NCBI GenBank assembly: GCA_035652095.1
Contig: DASREM010000019.1
Coordinates: forward strand, 1-64,000
Source of the DNA: DASREM01 sp035652095
Lineage (GTDB): Bacteria; Acidobacteriota; Terriglobia; Terriglobales; Acidobacteriaceae
Reading direction: 5' to 3'
DNA length: 64,000 nucleotides
Of the stretch, positions 60,000-64,000 are shown one piece after another. The stretch's first letter is position 1. The number at the start of each line of letters is the position of its first letter. Below the pieces are notes generated by a model, which did not search any database, was not told the origin of the DNA, and worked only from the letters and a program-made list of their open reading frames with translations. Position numbers and translations under genes: made by a program.

Positions 60000-60749
60000 C
60001 TATTTCTCCACTATGTGGGTAAAGTCTTTCGACCGCTGCTTCACCTCGACATCGGTGCGGAATGGTCCGCTGATCTCGCAGGCATGGCACGGGTCAAGAA
60101 AACACATTGCATTGTCGTAACTCTGGAAACATACGGTCGAGATATTGAGGCAGCCGTTGCACAGAGTGCTCTCGGCTTGCGGGCCCTGGCAGCGCGACTC
60201 GCATACCGGGCAGATATAGAGGCACGCGCCGCATTGGCGGCAGAGTTCGCTGGTCTTATCGAAGGGCCGAGTGACACTGCGATTCAGGCCGCGCCCCGAA
60301 AAACCGATCGCGCCCGCCATCATCTGCTGCTCGCACATGCGCACGCAAAGCCCGCACTGGATGCAGGTTTCATCCTTGCGCTCGTAGCGGCATTGGCGTA
60401 CCCCCATGGCCGAAGCCATGTCCTGGATCCGCTTGGATTGCGGACAGACCGCGACGTACATCTCAAGCAGCAATCGCCGCGCCTGCTCTACTCGCGAGGA
60501 ATGCGTCCAAACTTCCATGCCATCCTGTGCGGGCAAGCAGCACGAGGCCTGGAGAGTCTTTCTCGCTTTGCCATTGGGGCCAATGCCGGTGGAGACTTCC
60601 ACCAGGCACAGCCGGCATGCGCCATAGGGCGCGAGCCCGTCGTCGTGACAAAGCGTGGGGATCGGTATTCCCAGGAACCGCGCCGCATCCAGCACGGTGC
60701 TGCCCTTTTCCGTTTCTACCTGTATGCCGTTAATTTTCAGCGTTGGCAC
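60000..60749 (-). CDS. HoxU/NuoG-type iron-sulphur protein
   Basis: A 249-residue protein: N-terminal [2Fe-2S] ferredoxin domain (CHDDGLAPYGACRLCLVEV and a later Cys), then two CxxCxxC sets for [4Fe-4S] clusters (CIQCGLCVRMCEQ and CRQCGACLYICPVC), and a Cys-rich tail (LCNGCLNISTVC, DPCHACE). It corresponds to the electron-transfer subunit of HoxEFU-type diaphorases or the N-terminus of iron-only hydrogenases; the H-cluster part is missing. GTG 60749 has AGGAG seven bases upstream. It sits between the NuoF-like and glutamate-synthase-like genes. Confidence 0.83.
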   Translation of the reverse strand: MPTLKINGIQVETEKGSTVLDAARFLGIPIPTLCHDDGLAPYGACRLCLVEVSTGIGPNGKARKTLQASCCLPAQDGMEVWTHSSRVEQARRLLLEMYVAVCPQSKRIQDMASAMGVRQCRYERKDETCIQCGLCVRMCEQQMMAGAIGFSGRGLNRSVTRPFDKTSELCRQCGACLYICPVCESRCQGPQAESTLCNGCLNISTVCFQSYDNAMCFLDPCHACEISGPFRTDVEVKQRSKDFTHIVEK

Positions 60750-60760
60750 GGCACTCTCCT

Positions 60761-62617
60761 TTATTCCACCAGCACGGCTTTGGGTTGGCAGACCTCGATA
60801 CAAGCGCCGCATTTGATGCACTTGGCCGAGTCAATTTCGTGGACCTTATCTTTGTCGCCCAGGATCGCTTCCGAGGCGCACACTCGCACGCAGGCGTGGC
60901 AGCCGTCGCAAATCATCTCGTCAATTTCGTAAACGATCAGTTCGCGGCAGACCTTGGCCGGACAGCGTTTCTCGCGAATGTGTGCGATGTACTCGTCCTT
61001 GAAATAGCGCAAGGTTGACAGCACCGGGTTCGGCGCAGTCTGGCCCAGTCCGCACAGGGAAGCGTTCTTGACCATCCAGCCGCAATCCTCGAGCAGTTCA
61101 AGATCGGACTCTTCGCCCTTGCCCTGCGAAATGCGGTTGAGAATTGCCTTCAGTTGCTGCGTGCCCTCGCGGCATGGGAAACATTTTCCGCACGACTCTT
61201 CTTCCAGGAACTCCATGAAGTAGCGGGCAACGTCTACCATGCAGGTGTCTTCATCCATCACCACCATGCCGCCGGAACCCATCATCGAGCCCGCCGTAGT
61301 CAGCGCCTCGTAGTCAATGGGCAGGTCAATCATGTTGGCGGGAATGCATCCGCCCGACGGCCCGCCGATCTGGATGGCTTTCAACTTCTTGTCTTTGGGA
61401 ATGCCGCCGCCGATGTCATAAATCATTTCGCGCAGCGTGATACCCATGGGGACTTCGACCAGTCCGGTGTTGTTGATCTTGCCGACCAGCGAGAACACCA
61501 TGGTGCCCTTGCTGCGGTCGGTGCCAATGTTGGCGTACCAGTCCGCGCCGCGATTGATGATCACCGGAACGCTGGCCCAGGTCTTCACATTGTTGATGAC
61601 CGTGGGCTTGCCCCAAAGGCCTTTCTGAACCGGATACGGAGGACGAGGATGAGGTTCCCCAACTCTGCCTTCGATCGACGCGATCAGGGCGGTCTCTTCG
61701 CCACAGACGAACGCGCCTGCTCCCTGGACCACATGAATGCGGAACTTGTGGCCGGAACCCAGAATGTTGTCGCCCAGCAACCCGGCCCTTTCCGCCTGCT
61801 CGATGGCGACCGTGAGGTGCTCGACCGCCAGCGGGTATTCGGCGCGCACATAGACGTACGCTTCTTCGGCTTCCAGCGCGTATCCCCCGATGATGATTCC
61901 CTCGATGACGCTGTGCGGATTGCCTTCGAGCAAGCTGCGATCCATGAACGCGCCGGGATCGCCTTCGTCGGCATTGCAGATGATGTAGCGCGGCTTGGTT
62001 ACGCTCTTGCGCAGAGCTTCCCATTTCACGCCGGTCGGGAAACCGGCGCCGCCCCGCCCGCGCAGGCCTGAGCGTTTCACCGCGTCAACCACCTGTTCCC
62101 GCGTGAAATCCGTCAGCACGTGGGAGAGCGCGGTGTAGCCCCCGACCTTGATGTAGTCGCGGATATCTTTCGGGTCCAGCTTGCCGTTGTTCCCGAACAG
62201 GATGCGGGTCTGCATCGCATAGAAGGGCACTTCATCTTCGTGCACGATGCGTTTGCCGGTCCGCGGATCCTTGTAAAGGAGTTTTTCTACCGGTACGGGT
62301 TGGTGGCCGTTGGTGACGCTATTCACGATATCTTTCGCGTCACTCTGGCTCACGCCGTTGTAGAAGACCTTTTCCGGCCACACGATCATCACCGGCCCTT
62401 TTTCACAAAACCCGTGACAACCTGTGCTTTTTACGTCAATGCTGCCGCTGAGCCCGCGCTTTTCTAATTCTTTATGCAGGGAAGCGAGAACGTTGTCAGC
62501 GCCCGATGCTTTACATCCGCTGCCCGCGCAGACCGAGATGCAGGGTCGCGTTGTTTCCGAAGCTTCCAGGCACAGCCGCATTTCTTTGAGTTCGTGGTGC
62601 GACTTAAGCTTTTGCAT
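60761..62617 (-). CDS. NuoF/HoxF-type NADH-binding subunit with extra ferredoxin domain
   Basis: A 618-residue subunit. N-terminal thioredoxin-like [2Fe-2S] region (CISVCAGSGCKASG, CHGFCEKGP), then the NuoF core with glycine-rich NADH and FMN sites (GLRGRGGAGFPTGVKWEAL; CNADEGDPGAFMDR), the [4Fe-4S] motif SCGKCFPCREG, and a C-terminal pair of ferredoxin motifs (CDGCHACVRVC, CIKCGACIEVC). This is the HndC-like/NADH-dehydrogenase diaphorase subunit. It overlaps the NuoE gene by 14 bases. ATG 62617. Confidence 0.93.
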   Translation of the reverse strand: MQKLKSHHELKEMRLCLEASETTRPCISVCAGSGCKASGADNVLASLHKELEKRGLSGSIDVKSTGCHGFCEKGPVMIVWPEKVFYNGVSQSDAKDIVNSVTNGHQPVPVEKLLYKDPRTGKRIVHEDEVPFYAMQTRILFGNNGKLDPKDIRDYIKVGGYTALSHVLTDFTREQVVDAVKRSGLRGRGGAGFPTGVKWEALRKSVTKPRYIICNADEGDPGAFMDRSLLEGNPHSVIEGIIIGGYALEAEEAYVYVRAEYPLAVEHLTVAIEQAERAGLLGDNILGSGHKFRIHVVQGAGAFVCGEETALIASIEGRVGEPHPRPPYPVQKGLWGKPTVINNVKTWASVPVIINRGADWYANIGTDRSKGTMVFSLVGKINNTGLVEVPMGITLREMIYDIGGGIPKDKKLKAIQIGGPSGGCIPANMIDLPIDYEALTTAGSMMGSGGMVVMDEDTCMVDVARYFMEFLEEESCGKCFPCREGTQQLKAILNRISQGKGEESDLELLEDCGWMVKNASLCGLGQTAPNPVLSTLRYFKDEYIAHIREKRCPAKVCRELIVYEIDEMICDGCHACVRVCASEAILGDKDKVHEIDSAKCIKCGACIEVCQPKAVLVE

Positions 62618-63122
62618 GGCTTGCCTCGTCCGCCTTCACGGCCGTTTGCTCATCTTTGCCGGCATATTTCTTCAGCAGACCTCCAACCCTGGCCTGGGTC
62701 AGGTGGGGATGAGTGTTGCTGTTATCCACCCGAGCGACCGGGGCCAGCCCGCAGCATCCGATGCAGCGCACGGTCTCGACGGTGAACTGCAGGTCGGAAC
62801 TGGTTCCGGGAGCAGCCATCTTCAGATCTCGCAGGATCCGGTCCAGCACACGTGGGGCTCCGCGTACGTGACACGCCGTTCCCAGGCAGACCTGAATGAC
62901 ATGCCGGCCTCGAGGCACCAGGCTGAAGCAGCGGTAGAAAGTTGCCACCTGGTAAACCTCGGTCAGGGGCACGCGCAGCTTCTGCGATATCCGCCGCAAT
63001 ACTTCCTGTGGCAGATAGCGATAGGTTTCCTGGACTTCCTGAAGCACGGGAATGAGATTGCTTTGACGATCTTCGAATGCCTCGAGCAGCGGTTCCACTT
63101 TCTGCATATCAACTTGCGGCAT
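62604..63122 (-). CDS. NuoE/HoxE-type [2Fe-2S] subunit
   Basis: A 172-residue thioredoxin-like [2Fe-2S] subunit (24-kDa family). The helical N-terminus (VEPLLEAFEDRQSNLIPVLQEV) is followed by the cluster ligands in VCLGTACHVRGAP and IGCCGLAPVARV. With the NuoF-like and HoxU-like subunits it forms an NADH diaphorase. It is first in a four-gene minus-strand operon ending in the glutamate-synthase-like gene. ATG 63122. Confidence 0.9.
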   Translation of the reverse strand: MPQVDMQKVEPLLEAFEDRQSNLIPVLQEVQETYRYLPQEVLRRISQKLRVPLTEVYQVATFYRCFSLVPRGRHVIQVCLGTACHVRGAPRVLDRILRDLKMAAPGTSSDLQFTVETVRCIGCCGLAPVARVDNSNTHPHLTQARVGGLLKKYAGKDEQTAVKADEASHAKA

Positions 63123-63155
63123 GGTGGCAGCCTTTAAGCGCAGGTCATAACCGGG

Positions 63156-63404
63156 TCACTCCTTCGGGCTTCTGCGCCAGATCGGGAGTTCGGGGTTCCA
63201 GCTATGGACCTCTTTTTGAAAATCACGACGACCGTTGTTGTCCGTTGTCACGGATGCGGGCTGAAGTACTTCTGAAGCAGAGGCGGCGAGTTTCTCCACA
63301 GATTGCTGCAGGGCGGCGCCGTTCGCGAACTCGCGCAGATCGGACAGGGTGACATGTGAGCGTCCGTGGCAGAGTGGGCACTGCAGAGTTTCTTCTTTTG
63401 TCAT
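63156..63404 (-). CDS. Small CxxC-containing hypothetical protein
   Basis: An 82-residue protein beginning MTKEETLQCPLCHGRSHV with a single CxxC pair, then a helical segment (LREFANGAALQQSVEKLA), and an unstructured C-terminal tail. Family unknown. ATG 63404 is chosen after GGAAG; an earlier start at 63461 is possible. It lies 33 bases upstream of the diaphorase operon on the same strand, so it may be co-transcribed. Confidence 0.6.
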   Translation of the reverse strand: MTKEETLQCPLCHGRSHVTLSDLREFANGAALQQSVEKLAASASEVLQPASVTTDNNGRRDFQKEVHSWNPELPIWRRSPKE

Positions 63405-63620
63405 GACCGGCTTCCGCGTGTGACGGCCCTTGGATAATCTTCCGGGCACTCCAACCAGCATGAATTAAACGTCTTTTTGCGGGCCGCGGCAGTGACTCTA
63501 ACCACTCGTGCTGGTGAGGCGGCTCACACGAGGCTGTGCGCTGCGGAAGTTGAACGCCTGATCTCACTTTCACATCCGCGTCCGCCGCATTTGCATCTCT
63601 AGATTGCGAGAGGTATTTCA

Positions 63621-64000
63621 ATGAAAGCTTTGCGCTTCCGGCAGTTTGGTTTGGAGAACCTGAATATCGAGGAGGTCGGCAAGCCGCAGCCGGGTCCGGG
63701 TGAAGTTTTGGTCAAGGTTCTCGCAGCGTCGATTAATCCGAGCGATGTAAAAAATGTGCAGGGCTTGATGCGTTCATCCACTACCCTGCCGCGCATTCCT
63801 GGACGAGACTTTGCCGGTGTTGTCGAGCAGGGACCCGAGAATTGCATAAACCAGGAAGTATGGGGCTGTGGCGGAGGCGAGCTTGGATTCACTCGCGACG
63901 GATCGCACGCTGAATATGTGGTTGTGCCGGAGGCAGCAGTGCTGCCAAAGCCGAAAAACCTGACGTTCGAGCAGGCGGCCGCCAGCGCTCTTGGAGTCAT
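63621..64000 (+). CDS. Quinone oxidoreductase/zinc-type alcohol dehydrogenase (5' part)
   Basis: The first 126 codons of a medium-chain dehydrogenase/reductase: MKALRFRQFG, the catalytic-domain segment EVLVKVLAASINPSDVKN, and PRIPGRDFAGVVEQG, then SHAEYVVVPE, which are the markers of the quinone-oxidoreductase group. The nucleotide-binding domain is beyond the window. ATG 63621 follows GAGAGG by about seven bases. Transcribed away from the diaphorase operon. Confidence 0.87.
   Translation, partial: MKALRFRQFGLENLNIEEVGKPQPGPGEVLVKVLAASINPSDVKNVQGLMRSSTTLPRIPGRDFAGVVEQGPENCINQEVWGCGGGELGFTRDGSHAEYVVVPEAAVLPKPKNLTFEQAAASALGV

Noticed and set aside
60000..62617. Iron-only hydrogenase or respiratory complex I operon
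   Set aside because: The H-cluster domain and the membrane subunits are absent; the subunits lead into a glutamate-synthase-like gene instead.

Overview
The window reads as a chromosomal segment of a soil-type member of the Acidobacteriota. The grounds are the gene set: a large Oar-like TonB-dependent receptor with a carboxypeptidase-regulatory-like N-terminus, sulfatase-fold/TPR fusions, ASPIC/UnbV (CRTAC1) protein, DUF2934, the imuA-imuB-dnaE2 cassette and a GloVer-repeat protein. This is inferred from gene content; no rRNA marker is present.

Layout. 1-9.5 kb: 3'-truncated YchF-like GTPase, M28 peptidase, DUF4149 membrane protein, MoxR ATPase, HtpX protease, then a minus-strand cytochrome c maturation operon (ccmF, ccmH, ccmI-like, carboxypeptidase-regulatory-like protein) and a DUF2934 protein. 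9.8-15.7 kb: the mutagenic translesion operon imuA-imuB-dnaE2. 15.96 kb: tRNA-Glu(CTC).

16.0-36.2 kb is an integrated mobile element of about 20.2 kb. It is bounded by 53-bp direct repeats that are the 3' part of the tRNA-Glu gene (15985-16037 and 36141-36193). It ends with a tyrosine integrase, and both ends carry matching clusters of a GGCACA motif that look like integrase arm sites. It also has a P4-type primase-helicase and an AlpA-like helix-turn-helix protein, but no structural or conjugation genes that I can recognise. Its cargo is (i) a HEPN-domain protein followed by an IetA/IetS-like AAA ATPase and subtilase pair, (ii) a DUF6602-like predicted nuclease, (iii) a complete His-Xaa-Ser (HXS) peptide-modification operon hxsA-hxsD-hxsB-hxsC with two radical-SAM enzymes and a precursor ending in nine H-x-S tripeptides, and (iv) several secreted, cysteine-rich or repeat proteins of unknown role.

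36.3-64 kb returns to ordinary chromosome: TetR regulator divergent from two dehydrogenase-fold genes, an lmo0937-type small membrane protein, a DinB protein, three paralogous alkaline-phosphatase-fold/TPR exported proteins around a shared divergent promoter with a 9-bp inverted repeat, a TPR protein, the TonB receptor, an ASPIC/TPR pair, DinB, methyltransferase and kelch genes, and a TauD-like dioxygenase. The last operon encodes a HoxE/F/U-like NADH diaphorase upstream of an FMN glutamate-synthase-domain protein. The window closes inside a quinone-oxidoreductase gene.

The most unusual content is the HXS operon carried as cargo on a tRNA-Glu island next to a probable defence module. Limits: families were assigned by reading motifs, without database searches; small hypothetical genes at 21.7-22.4 kb are uncertain.
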